A stretch of DNA of 64,000 nucleotides from Boesenbergia rotunda. Its lineage: Eukaryota > Streptophyta > Magnoliopsida > Zingiberales > Zingiberaceae. Both the position numbers and the translations under genes were made by a program. The stretch lies in the NCBI GenBank assembly GCA_024364735.1, contig JAGFNQ010001609.1:1-64000 (forward strand), read 5' to 3'. Under the pieces are notes generated by a model, which was not told the origin of the DNA, searched no databases, and saw only the letters and a program-made list of their open reading frames with translations. Positions 21,051 through 30,989 of the stretch are shown here, piece after piece; position 1 is the stretch's first letter; every line of letters starts with the position of its first letter.

Positions 21051-22070
21051 ATCTCCCTCTTTTTGATGTTTGACAATCCGTTTAAGTTAGGGAAAACAAA
21101 ACAGTAGTCAATGGCAGAACTAATGCATATGCAATGCAAAGATGAATCCTATCCCAAGGCATCCTACACCTAACCCTTCAAGTTAGGAATTTTCTCCACC
21201 TAGCCCTCCAAGCTAGGATTTTTCACAAAACGGGCTTTTTAAAGCTTCTCCCAAGCTCCCCCTATACTGGACTTACAAAGACTTTTTAAGAACCTCTCCA
21301 AGGTTCCCCTTACACCAAGAATGGAGTAACCATACTCCCCCTTAAACTCAGCTCCCCCTAAACCTAGGGTTTCATGCAAAGGTAAGTTTGGTTTCCCAAC
21401 TTAAACCGAAACTTCTCTCCCCCTTTGCCATACATCAAAAAGACCCCAATAATTACCCAATTATTGGTTCTTTTAATCCCTAATGGTCCTAAACATAGTG
21501 TACTAACCCCCCATACACTTGTTTTATACCATTTGGACATCAAACAAGAACTGAACCCTCAATCCAGCCTTGACCAGTCGACTGCCCAAAGGGCAGTCGA
21601 CTGATACTCTGAAAGTCTAAAATTTCAGCTTTTCTGACGAAATTCAGAAATGCGTCAAAAATTTCACAAATCTCCAAAAATTCCTAAATTTTGTGGAGAG
21701 GTTTGTGGTACCCATACCTACTTAGGAAAAATACATTTCAAAATGTATCTATCACCATTCCCATGTTTGACACAAAATCCAAAACTTGCTAAAAACTTCA
21801 ATCAAACCTTGATCTAAAGTCCTAGTTCTAGCTTCCTCTTGATGTTATTGCCAATACCAACCCACAATACGTCCCTAGCATTGATTTACATGGCAATTAC
21901 ACATCAAAAACTAATTTTCATGCAATATGACCCCAATGTCATATTTTCATGCATGAAACTCAGAAACATCGTGCCAAAACCCAAGAATTGAGACTCAAGT
22001 CCATCTACAATTCTTTTGGCACACTCTATGGTCTATCTAGACCTCTAGGAGCACCCCTCCTAGGGTCCAT
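21051..22070 (-). other. NG first unit: PPT and post-gag non-coding region
   Basis: Starts with the reverse of AGAGGGAGAT (PPT) and is otherwise non-coding. It contains one CAGTCGACTG pair at 21574-21604. The matching region of the second unit is 23940-24923. Confidence 0.75.
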
Positions 22071-22840
22071 TTACCATATACCCCAAAGGCTCCTGGAGCT
22101 CCCCCTTGAGCTCTTAGCCCTAGCCACCTCCCTAGGTGACTCAACAAATGCTAAACCACACCGGTGAACCTCCGGTGACTCTTGGCCTACGAACTCAACC
22201 CTCTTAACCTTGGACCCCTTGTCCTTAGTTAAAACCTTTTCCTTTCCTTTTGATGGCATTCCCTTGCCATTCTTGAACTCCCCTTCTTGCCATAATCATA
22301 TGCTACCCTAGCATATCACTTTTCCTTGGCATGGGAGACCCTAGATCGGTATCCTAGACCCGATCTATCATTGTTGGGTTTTAGACTACCCAACACCATA
22401 TCCAAACCCTTAGATCCAATAGTGAATCTCTCTAGGGTTTTCTCTAACCTCTCAAGCTTTTCCCTTAAAGCTTGATTTTCCCTTTCTAGGTTCCTAAACC
22501 TAGAATCCACATGCACATTTTGGACATTCCTAGACCTACCCTCCTTTCTAGGCACATTCCTCCCCTTCTTGGGATTAGTGCCATGGTCCTTAGGTCTAAG
22601 GGTCTTTGATTGTTCATGATGTATGACCTTCCTAAGGTTTTGATCTACCTTGTTAACCCTATTCCTATCATGATACTTAAAACCAAAATTATGCACCATT
22701 AAGTAATTTTCATTTATCCTAGCATGCATGGATGAGCAATTTTCACTAGTTTTAGCATGCATAAAGGAACTTGAATTTTCATTGCATTTAGATTTAAGAT
22801 TAGGGATTACCTCCCTTACCCTTGTAGTCCCTTGCCTTAG
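22071..22840 (-). pseudogene. gag: NG first-unit gag remnant (C-terminal part)
   Basis: Matches the C-terminal half of the intact NG gag at 24924-26528: the FRNLERENQALREKLERLEKT coiled-coil block, the LGYRSRVSHAK block and the C-terminal SPREVARAKSSRGSSRSLW block. The N-terminal domain and both zinc knuckles are absent; near 22840 the frame runs into the leader. A frameshift between 22316 and 22259 separates the last 62 codons. A short segment of leader (CCTTGCCTTAGCTGACT with flanking bases) is duplicated at 22832-22890. Confidence 0.85.
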
Positions 22841-22907
22841 CTGACTAGTTTTAGCATCATTGGCTCCTGTCCCTTGCCTTAGCTGACTCTTGATCTACCT
22901 TGACATT

Positions 22908-22920
22908 GCTCTGATACCAA
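22908..22920 (-). other. PBS of the first NG unit
   Basis: TTGGTATCAGAGC on the minus strand, one base from LTR2. Initiator tRNA-Met type. Confidence 0.88.
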
Positions 22921-22921
22921 T

Positions 22922-23939
22922 TGTTAGGATCGAATGTGGTACGCTAGAGGGGGTGAATAGCGTTTCTCGGATCTTTCTTGTACCTGCGTTGTTAGTTGCA
23001 CAGCGGAAACAATAATAAACGAAACAAACAACGCTAACAATACCGGTTTACTTGGTATCCACCCCGGCCGGGTGACTAATCCAAGAATCCGTCGATGGAT
23101 CACTCCCCGGATAACCTCTGGCTAGCCCTCGTCGCTCCTTGTGGGTGGAGAAACCTCGCCACAACACCAAGCACACCTTTGGGCACAAAGACTACTATCT
23201 TGCCTTTAACCAAGACAAGATTCGTCAAGAAACTCAGCCACCACGAAGTCCTCTTTAAATAGGACTCGGGCTGATTTCTCGCTACCAGTCGACTGCTCCC
23301 AGGGCAGTCGACTGGTGCCAGCCAAATCGACCGTTGACACCCCCAACGTTCGAATTTGCCAGCTCACCAGCCACCTACCAATCGACTGCCCCCAGGGCAG
23401 TCGACTGGTCCCAGGCTAAGACCCTTCTGTGAGTTCCATCAGTCAACTGCCCCCAGTCCAGTCGACTGGTCTACTCACCCACCTAAGGTTACCCTTCCTA
23501 AGTACATTCCACTCCGTACTCAAACCCTAGGATTTCCCGAGTACAATCACACTACACTCGTACCCTCACGACTCGACTGACTCCTCCTCTGCAGCCTTGA
23601 CTATTGCCTTCGCGCCCTCTTCATCTTCGGATCCCGTCCCTCGGATGTACGCAAGCCTCCAGCTTGCCTACATGCCATCCTTTACGCATGCCTTGAAGTC
23701 CGCGCCCATCAGCTCATCGTCCCTACTCACCAAAGTCCCTCGGATGCGCACGCAAGCCTCCAGCTTGCCTCCATGTCATCCTTCACCGTACCGAGGCCGT
23801 CCAGTCAAGTCCATATGTGTAACCTGTACATCCTACACACTCAACATACACATATAAGTACACAAGAGTAAACCTAACTTAAACCCTTTGCCCAAACATC
23901 AAAACTCATGATCACTCCGGATCATAGATTGTCTCAACA
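22922..23939 (-). repeat. NG LTR2 (middle, complete, shared by both units)
   Basis: Ends TGTTAGGATCGAATG and TTGTCTCAACA. It serves as 5' LTR of the first unit (PBS at its left) and 3' LTR of the second (PPT at its right). It looks mosaic: the first 12 bases and 22965-23030 follow LTR1, while 22934-22964 and the part around 23035-23050 follow LTR3. Confidence 0.85.
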
Positions 23940-24923
23940 ATCTCCCCCTTTTTGATGTTTGACAATACGTTTAAGTTAGGGAAAGAAAAATAGTAGTCTA
24001 TAGCAAAAATAATGCATATGCAATGCAAAATGGATCCTATCCCAAGGCATCCCACACCTAACCCTCCAAGTTAGGACTTTTCACAGGATTTTTTAAAACT
24101 TCTCCAAAGCTCCCCTTACATTGGACTTACAAAGGCTTTTTAAGAACCTCTCCAAGGCTCCCCTTACGCCAAGAACGGAGCAACCATGCTTCCCCTTAAT
24201 CTTAGCTCCCCCTAAACCTAGGGTTTCTAGCAAAGGTATGTTTAGTTTCCCAACTTAAACCTAACACTTCTCCCCTTTTGCCTAACATCAAAAAGAACCC
24301 AACAATATCCCAATTATTGGTTCTTTTAATCCCTAATGACCATAAACAATGTGTACTAGCCCCCCATACACTTGTTTTTCATCATTTGGACCCCAAACCA
24401 GCTGCTGATACAAAAATCAGCCCTGACCAGTCGATTGCCAAAATGGCAGTCGACTGATACTCTGAAAGTCTGAAATTTCAGCATTTCTGATGAAATTCAA
24501 AAATGCGCCAAAAATTCCATAAATCTCCAAAAATTCTCAAATTTTGTGGAGAGGTTTGTGGTACCCATATCTACTTGGGAAAAATACATTCCAAAATGTA
24601 TCTATCATCATTCCCAAGTTTGACACAAAACCCAAAACTAGCCAAAAACATCAATCAACCCTTGACCTAAAGTCCTAGTTTTGATTTCCTCTTGATGTCT
24701 TTGCCCATGCCACCCCACAATGCATCCCTAGCATTGATTTATATGGCAAGTACACACCAAAAACTAACTTTCATGCAATATGACCCCAATGTCATATTTT
24801 CATGCATGAAACTCAAAAACACCGTGCCAAAGCCCAAGAATTGAGACTCAAGTCCGTCTCCAATTCTTTTGGCACACTCCATGGTCCATCTAGACCTCTA
24901 GGAGCAACCCTCCCAAGGTCCAT
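23940..24923 (-). other. NG second unit: PPT and post-gag region
   Basis: PPT AAAAAGGGGGAGAT (minus) at 23940-23953, then non-coding DNA homologous to 21051-22070, with one CAGTCGACTG-type pair near 24427-24457. No gene seen. Confidence 0.75.
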
Positions 24924-26528
24924 TCACCATATATCCCAAAGGCTCTTAGAGCTCCCCTTAGAGCTCTTAGCCCTAGCCACCTCCCTAGGTGACTCAACCA
25001 TCACTAGGCCACACCGGTGTACCTCCGGTGACTCTTGACCTACAAACTCAACCCTATTAACCTTGGACCCCTTGTCCTTAGTTAAGACCTTTTTCTTCCC
25101 TTTAAATGGCATTCCCTTGTGATTCTTGGACTCCCCCTTCTTGCCATAATCATATGCTACCCTAGCATATCTCTTTCCCTTGGCATGGGAGACCTTAGAT
25201 CGGTATCCTAGACCCGATCTATCATTGGTGCGGTTTAGGCCACCCAACACCATATTCAAACCCTTAGATCCAACGGTGAATCTCTCTAGGGTTTTCTCTA
25301 ACCTATCAAGCTTTTCCCTTAAAGCTTGATTTTCCCTTTCTAGGTTCCTGAACCTAGAATCCATATGTCCACTTTGGACATTCCTAGACCTACCCTCCTT
25401 TCTAGGCACATTCCTCCCCTTCATAGGATTTTTGCCTTGATCCTTAGGTCTAGAGGTCTTTGATTTTTCATGATACATGACCTTTCTAGGGTTTTGATCT
25501 ACCTTGTTAACCCTAGTCCTATCATTATATCTAAAACCATGGTTATGCACAAACAAACAATTTTCATTAATTTTAGCATGCATGAACGAATGATTAATTA
25601 TATTTTTATCATGCAAGGAGGGGTTCAAATTTGAATTACATTTAAATTTAAGATTAGGGATTACCTCCTTTATCCTTGTAGTCCCTCCTTGTTGTGATCT
25701 TTGCTTCCTCCTTTCTTCTTTCTCCCATCTCCTCAAGTGTCCAATTTTCTTGAGCTCTTTCTTCCTTGGACATTTGGTGTGGTAGTGCCCTAACTCACCA
25801 CACGTGAAGCATCGAATCCTTCTCTTCTTTTCTTGGGATTCTCCATTCCTACACCCAATATTAGATTTAAAAGGAATTGAATTTGGTTTAGAGTGTACCT
25901 CCTTTTTACCTTTCGGGCACTTGTCTTTGTAGTGCCCCTTTTCATTGCAACCAAAGCATGTGATGTGCTCTTTCGATTTAGGTTTGGTGGAGGTGGAGAT
26001 TTCTTCTTGCTCTTGTGTATATGAGGGTCTCTCCTCCCCCTCAACCCTTAATGTTGATACTTCTACGTCTTCTCCGGATGAGGTGGATGCTCTTTCACTC
26101 AACTCCTCCACTTCACTTGACACTTCTTCCTCCTCTAGGTCTTCTTGGACTATTGACTTTACTTCTTTGGGTTCTTTTACTACTTGATCTTGTGTAGGGC
26201 TCTCATGAGTTTCTTTCAATTTATTCCACAACTCGTATGCATTTTGGTACGCCCCTACACCACTCAACACATTAGTAGGCAAAATATTGATTAAAATACT
26301 AATTACCTTCTCATTGGCCCTAGCTTTTTCTTGTTGCTCCTTAGTCCAATATCTAGGACGAAGCTTCTTCCCGTTCTTGTCCTTTGGAACATCGAAGGGC
26401 TCTTCAAGCATCATTCTACACTCCCACTCCATTCCGAACCATGTTTCGATCCTTGCCCTCCAAAAGTTGAAATCTTGATGATCGTAGAGCGGTGGAGAAT
26501 AGATGTCTTCCCCCAATTTATCTTCCAT
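24924..26528 (-). CDS. gag: NG gag, uninterrupted, 534 aa, no pol
   Basis: Complete Gag frame from ATG (26528) to stop. N-terminal copia Gag domain, about residues 1-110, with PPLYDHQDFNFWRARIETW and an AYELWNKLKETHE block, followed by an acidic stretch (about 120-175). Two exact CX2CX4HX4C zinc knuckles follow: CFGCNEKGHYKDKC near residue 192 and CFTCGELGHYHTKC near residue 240. Then a basic region, a coiled coil (FRNLERENQALREKLDRLEK, about 365-400) and a basic C-terminus. Gag would assemble the cytoplasmic particle and bind element RNA. The ATG lies about 60 bases from the PBS. The protein is shorter in the middle than usual Sirevirus Gag. No protease or RT follows before the LTR, so Pol must come from elsewhere if this moves. 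Confidence 0.88.
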   Translation of the reverse strand: MEDKLGEDIYSPPLYDHQDFNFWRARIETWFGMEWECRMMLEEPFDVPKDKNGKKLRPRYWTKEQQEKARANEKVISILINILPTNVLSGVGAYQNAYELWNKLKETHESPTQDQVVKEPKEVKSIVQEDLEEEEVSSEVEELSERASTSSGEDVEVSTLRVEGEERPSYTQEQEEISTSTKPKSKEHITCFGCNEKGHYKDKCPKGKKEVHSKPNSIPFKSNIGCRNGESQEKKRRIRCFTCGELGHYHTKCPRKKELKKIGHLRRWEKEERRKQRSQQGGTTRIKEVIPNLKFKCNSNLNPSLHDKNIINHSFMHAKINENCLFVHNHGFRYNDRTRVNKVDQNPRKVMYHEKSKTSRPKDQGKNPMKGRNVPRKEGRSRNVQSGHMDSRFRNLERENQALREKLDRLEKTLERFTVGSKGLNMVLGGLNRTNDRSGLGYRSKVSHAKGKRYARVAYDYGKKGESKNHKGMPFKGKKKVLTKDKGSKVNRVEFVGQESPEVHRCGLVMVESPREVARAKSSKGSSKSLWDIW

Positions 26529-26587
26529 GTCTTTCTTTCTCTAGCGTGTGCTCCCTCGGTGGTTAGTCCGATCAAGAGCGGTCCTCG

Positions 26588-26600
26588 TTCTGATACCAAT
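26588..26600 (-). other. PBS of the second NG unit (variant)
   Basis: Minus strand TTGGTATCAGAACG: the usual TTGGTATCAGAGC is altered at its tRNA-distal end. It directly abuts LTR3. Confidence 0.75.
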
Positions 26601-27331
26601 TGTTGGATTGTATGTGGTACGCTAGAGGGGGGTGAATAGCGTTTGTTGGTTGTTTCTCTACAAGATTGTTAGTGTGCAAGCGGAAATACAATCAAAATAA
26701 AACTAACAATAAACAAACAACGCTAACAATACCGGTTTACTTGGTATCCACCCCGGCCGGGTGACTAATCCAAGAATCCGTCGGTGGATCACTCCCCGGA
26801 TAAACTCCGGCTAGCCCTCGTCGCTCCTTGTGGGTGGAGAAACCTCGTCACAACACCAAGCACACCTTTGGGCAGAAAGACTACTATCTTGCCTTTAACC
26901 AAGACAAGATTCGTCAAGAAACTCAGCCACCACGAAGTTCTCTTTAAATAGGACTCGGGGCTGATTTCTCGCTACCAGTCGACTGCCCCCAGGGCAGTCA
27001 ACTGGTGCCAGCCAAATTCGACCGTTGACACCCCCAACGTTCGAATTTGCCAGCTCACCAGCCACCTACCAGTCGACTGCCCCCAGGGCAGTCGACTGGT
27101 CCCAGGCTGAGACCCTTCTGTGAGTACCATCAGTCGACTGCCCCCAGGCCAGTCGACTGGTCTACTCACCCACCTAAGGTTACCCTTCCTGAGTACATTC
27201 CACTCCGCACTCAAACCCTAGGATTTCCCGAGTACAATCACACTGCACTCGTACCCTCAGGACTCGACTGACTCCTCCTCCACAGCCTTGACTGTTGCCT
27301 TCGCGCTCTCTTCATCTTCGGCTCTTGTCCC
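26601..27331 (-). repeat. NG LTR3 (partial)
   Basis: Starts TGTTGGATTGTATGTGG and follows the LTR to the word GGCTCTTGTCCC, where it jumps to leader sequence (CTTGCCTTAGCTGACTC). About 290 bases at the U3 start are missing. Its first 110 bases differ clearly from LTR1 and LTR5. Confidence 0.85.
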
Positions 27332-27367
27332 TTGCCTTAGCTGACTCTTCACCGCTCTGATACAAAT
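27332..27367 (-). other. Leader fragment with PBS between LTR3 and LTR4
   Basis: 36 bp ending in GCTCTGATACAAAT (27354-27367); minus strand TTTGTATCAGAGC, one base different from the normal PBS. An identical copy is at 28089-28124. Confidence 0.85.
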
Positions 27368-28088
27368 TGTTAGGATCGATTTTGTCCGCTAGAAGGGGGG
27401 TGAATAGCGAATCACGGATCTTTCTTGTACCTGCATTGTTAGTTGCACAGCAGAAACAATAATAAAAAGAATAAACAATGCTAACAATCAGAGTTTACTT
27501 GGTATCCACCTCGGCCGGGTGACTAATCCAAGAATCCGTCGGTGGATCACTCCCCGGATAAACTCCGGCTAGCCCTCGTCGCTCCTTGTGGGTGGAGAAA
27601 CCTCGGCACAACACCAAGCACACCTTTGGGCACAAAGACTACATCTTGCCTTTAACCAAGACAAGATTCGTCAAGAAACTCAGCCACCACGAAGTCCTCT
27701 TTAAATAGGACTCGGGGCTGATTTCTCGCTACCAGTCGACTGCCCCCAGGGCAGTCGACTGGTGCCAGCCAAATTCGACCGTTGACACCCCCAACGTTCG
27801 AATTTGCCAGCTCACTAGCCACCTACCAGTCGACTGCCCCTAGGGCAGTCGACTGGTCCCAGGCTGAGACCCTTCTGTGAGTTCCATCAGTCGACTGCCC
27901 CCAGGCCAGTCGACTGGTCTACTCACCCACCTAAGGTTACACTTCCTGAGTACATTCGACTCCGCACTCAAACCCTAGGATTTCCCGAGTATAATCACAC
28001 TGCACTCGTACCCTCACGACTCGGCTGACTCCTCCTCCGCAGCCTTGACTGTTGCCTTCGCGCCCTCTTCATCTTCGGCTCTTGTCCC
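27368..28088 (-). repeat. NG LTR4 (partial)
   Basis: Starts TGTTAGGATCGATTTTG like LTR1 and LTR5, but the middle (GGATAAACTCCGGC, CCAAGCACACC) follows LTR3. Truncated at the same GGCTCTTGTCCC word as LTR3. LTR4 plus the leader forms a 757-bp unit, parallel to the 767-bp LTR3 plus leader. Confidence 0.85.
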
Positions 28089-28124
28089 TTGCCTTAGCTG
28101 ACTCTTCACCGCTCTGATACAAAT
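28089..28124 (-). other. Leader fragment with PBS between LTR4 and LTR5
   Basis: Same 36 bp as 27332-27367, including the shared PBS mismatch, so one arose from the other. Confidence 0.85.
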
Positions 28125-29139
28125 TGTTAGGATCGATTATGTCCGCTAGAAGGGAGGTGAATAGCGAATCACAAATCTTTCTTGTACCTGCGTTGTTAGT
28201 TGCACAGCGGAAACAATAATAAAAAGAATAAACAACGCTAACAATCAGAATTTACTTGGTATCCACCCCGGCCGGGTGACTAATCCAAGAATCCGTCGGT
28301 GGATCACTCCCCGGATAACCTTCGGCTAGCTCTCGTCGCTCCTTGTGGGTGAGAAACCTCACCACAACACCTTTGACAACCTTGAGCCCAAAGACTACTA
28401 ACTTGCCTTTAACCAAGACAAGATTCGTCAAGAAACTCAGCCACCATGAAGTCCTCTTTAAATAGGACTCGGTGCTGATTTCTCGCTACCAGTTGACTGC
28501 CCCAAGGGCAGTCGACTAGTGCCAGCCAAATTCGACCGTTGACACTCCCAACGTTCGAATTTGCCAGCTCACTAGCCAACTACCAGTCGACTGCCCCAGT
28601 CCCAGGGCTGAGTACTTTCTGTGAGTTCCATCAGTCGACTGCCCCCAGGCCAGTCGACTGGTCTACTCACCCACCTAAGGTTACCCTTCTTGAGTACATT
28701 CTACTCCGCACTCAAACCCTAGGATTTCCCGAGTACAATCACACTGCACTCGTACCCTCACGACTCGACTGACTCCTCATCCGCAGCCTCGACTATTGCC
28801 TTCGTTCCCTCTTCATCTTCGTCTCCTATCCCTCGGATGCACGCAAGCCTCCAGCTTGCCTCCATGCCATCCTTCACGCATGCCTCGAAGTCTGTGCCCA
28901 TCAGCTCATCGTCCCTGCTCACCAAAGTCCCTCGGATGAGCACGCAAGCCTCCAGCATGCCTCCATGCCATCCTTTACCGTACCAAGGCCGTCCAGTCAA
29001 GTCTATATGTGTAACCTGTACAACCTGCACACTCAACATACACATATAAGTACACAAGAGTAAACCTAACTTAAACCCTTTACCCAAACATCAAAACCTA
29101 TGGTCACTCCGGACCATTTTAGGGTCGATTGCTCCAACA
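28125..29139 (-). repeat. NG LTR5 (outer, complete, 1015 bp)
   Basis: Ends TGTTAGGATCGATTATG and GATTGCTCCAACA, closest to LTR1, with which it forms the outer pair around AACTA. It is the functional 5' LTR on the minus strand. CAGTCGACTG pairs are at about 28490-28660, with one unit shortened relative to the others. Confidence 0.88.
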
Positions 29140-29144
29140 AACTA

Positions 29145-30354
29145 AACTCTTAGGCACCTTCTTCTCCTCTCCCTAGCTTGCGGCGCCGATCACCACAAAG
29201 GAGAGGTCTCTCCTCCTTGTGTCGTTGACCACCTCTTCTTAACCTCTCACCACCGCACCTCACAAAAGGGAAGAGGATATCCTCCCATAGCTTGAGGTCA
29301 CCGGCCAAGAACAAGAAGAAGAGATGGAGAGAAGAGAGGAAGAGGAAGAAGGTCTCTTCCTTCTTCCTTGCGCCGGCGCAACTCCTAACCCTAGGAGAGA
29401 GAGGGAGAGAGGAGAGAAGAGAGAGACTTTAGGTTTGTGTTGGATGCCTTGGTCTCATGACTCCATGGGTATATATAGGGCTACAATAGGGACTATGAGG
29501 AGGAGTTGGTCTTGGCCACCTAATGGATTAAGGCTAGATTCATTAATGAAGATTCATTCCACTAAATAATCCTCATTGATTTACCTCACAAACCCCCATA
29601 TTTAAATATGGGCTCCACCTATTATGAGTACAAGTATCTCCCCATGTTTAAGATATCGAATGTCCGTTAATTAATTAAATTACTAACAATTTAATTAATT
29701 AACATCTAACTCCTTGAGTAGTACTACTCAACCTTATCATCATGTCGGACCAAGTCCACCTGCAGGTTTTAACATGATGAACCTTATGAGCTCCTCAAGG
29801 GGACATCATCAACCCGACTCACCACGACACGGTTTCCTCCTATAATCAATGGCACACCATGTAAATAATATTATTTCTCAACTAACCGGGCCTGTCGATT
29901 AACCAATAAATCTCGCCCATTAGTAAATCAAAGAAATAAATATTAAGTACATGTGCCCTTTATTATATCGAGATTAAGAGCATGTACTCCATAATAACTG
30001 AGGTCTGATTCAATTATAAAGTCAGTATAAATTGAATCACCTCTGTGTCGGTCCTGCTAAATACACACAAAGTGCACCAGTGTAATTTTATGGTCAAGAT
30101 AAACCAACACCAAATTACACTACAACCATCTCGAAGGTTTGTCCAAATCCATCTCGGTTGTGAGCCTCTACTTATACTTTACAAGGAACTGATAACATGA
30201 TCTTCTAAGCGACACCACACACCATGTTATCTACAATATAAAGTATCAGACAATATGCACATACTAATATAAATATGCAAACAGTGATCTTGTGATTCTC
30301 TTTCAAAATGTAGATGTCTATATAAAAGCAAGGATTTTAGTATACATCCTAACA
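29145..30354 (-). repeat. CopE 5' LTR, outer part
   Basis: Continues the CopE LTR after the NG insertion and ends CATCCTAACA. With the inner part it gives an LTR of about 1.8 kb. A TATATATA box is near 29469-29477 (minus use), with a GA-rich tract at 29395-29425. No gene is seen; the 81-codon frame at 29324 is low-complexity. Confidence 0.75.
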
Positions 30355-30989
30355 GGGACGCCCTAGTTAATTCAGGCGCCTACTATTCAAGCACCCAAAC
30401 TCAACTCAGGCGCCCAACCGACCTTTATATAACCTCTAGTAGCGCCGAACAGAAGCCCACCTCTCAGGCGCCTAAATCCTTTCTTTTCTTCCTCTTTCCC
30501 TTGTTTTCACTCGTAAATCCCTACCAAAAGGAAGCGAACATCCTTGGGTCATCATTTCTTATTCTCGACATGCCTCAATGTTGGTATATTTCAAAACCTA
30601 CCTCTATTTTCTTCTTTCTCTTCTTTCTTTGTTCTTATCATTACTATTGTGCTCTTCTTAAAATTAGTACATGTCGCATAGCCCGGGCTAGACCCGATAC
30701 CCTACCCAATACAGACCCCAGATTCCCTTTCTTAGATCTTCAGGACCTCTTCGAATAGTCTACCTATCTACCACTAGATTATCACTACCTTTACAGGAAC
30801 TTCTTTGAGACCTACTGTCCTATCTCTATGGATGTTATCCACTACTACCACCTAGACAAGCTTATTTACTGCACTGACTCTATTGATGTGACTTTATGTG
30901 TAGAATTTTTTAATAATCTGGTCAAATTAGATGACACCCATTACTCTACCCGTGTCCAACAGATCGACTTTATCATATCCCCCGAACTA
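30355..30989 (+). pseudogene. Broken ORF resembling a 'putative plant transposon protein' domain
   Basis: Starts with three CAGGCGCC words and a TTTATATAAC box near 30423 that could be an old LTR or promoter. One reading frame from 30501 to the LTR at 30990 is broken only by TAG at 30756. The second half (MDVIHYYHLDK ... CVEFFNNLVKLDDTHYSTRV ... IDFIISPEL) has the pattern of the lone plant ORF type annotated as Transposase_32 / putative plant transposon protein: an FYxNL-like block, a spaced RG-like strand and an SPEL-like turn. Similarity is from memory of the pattern only. The frame ends at the LTR-like segment and may continue at 32282. Confidence 0.35.

Larger units (their letters stand above)
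20033..29139 (-). mobile_element. NG: composite gag-only LTR element with five LTR copies
   Basis: Minus-strand unit flanked by AACTA (20028-20032 and 29140-29144). Order on the plus strand: LTR1, post-gag region, gag remnant, PBS, LTR2, post-gag region, intact gag, PBS, partial LTR3, short leader with PBS, partial LTR4, short leader with PBS, LTR5. No protease, RT or integrase is present. The LTR style, CAGTCGACTG palindromes and PPT (AAAAAGGGGGAGAT) tie it to Sirevirus-type Ty1/copia. It fits the TR-GAG class of non-autonomous elements, expanded by recombination after one insertion. Confidence 0.85.
17513..30354 (-). mobile_element. CopE: Ty1/copia element, 5' half, split by NG
   Basis: Minus-strand element in two visible parts: gag, leader, PBS and inner LTR portion (17513-20032), and the outer LTR portion (29145-30354). 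NG lies between them with duplication AACTA. Pol is missing because Sir2 interrupts gag at 17512; the rest is outside the window. Its own right-hand target duplication would be GGGAC (30355-30359). Confidence 0.82.

Noticed and set aside
29324..29569. Glu/Arg-rich 81-codon frame
   Set aside because: GA-rich tract in the CopE LTR; low complexity with no supporting signal.
30985..30989. AACTA before the LTR-like segment at 30990 as a target duplication
   Set aside because: No matching copy is found at its right side near 32278; the same 5-mer flanking NG is coincidence.
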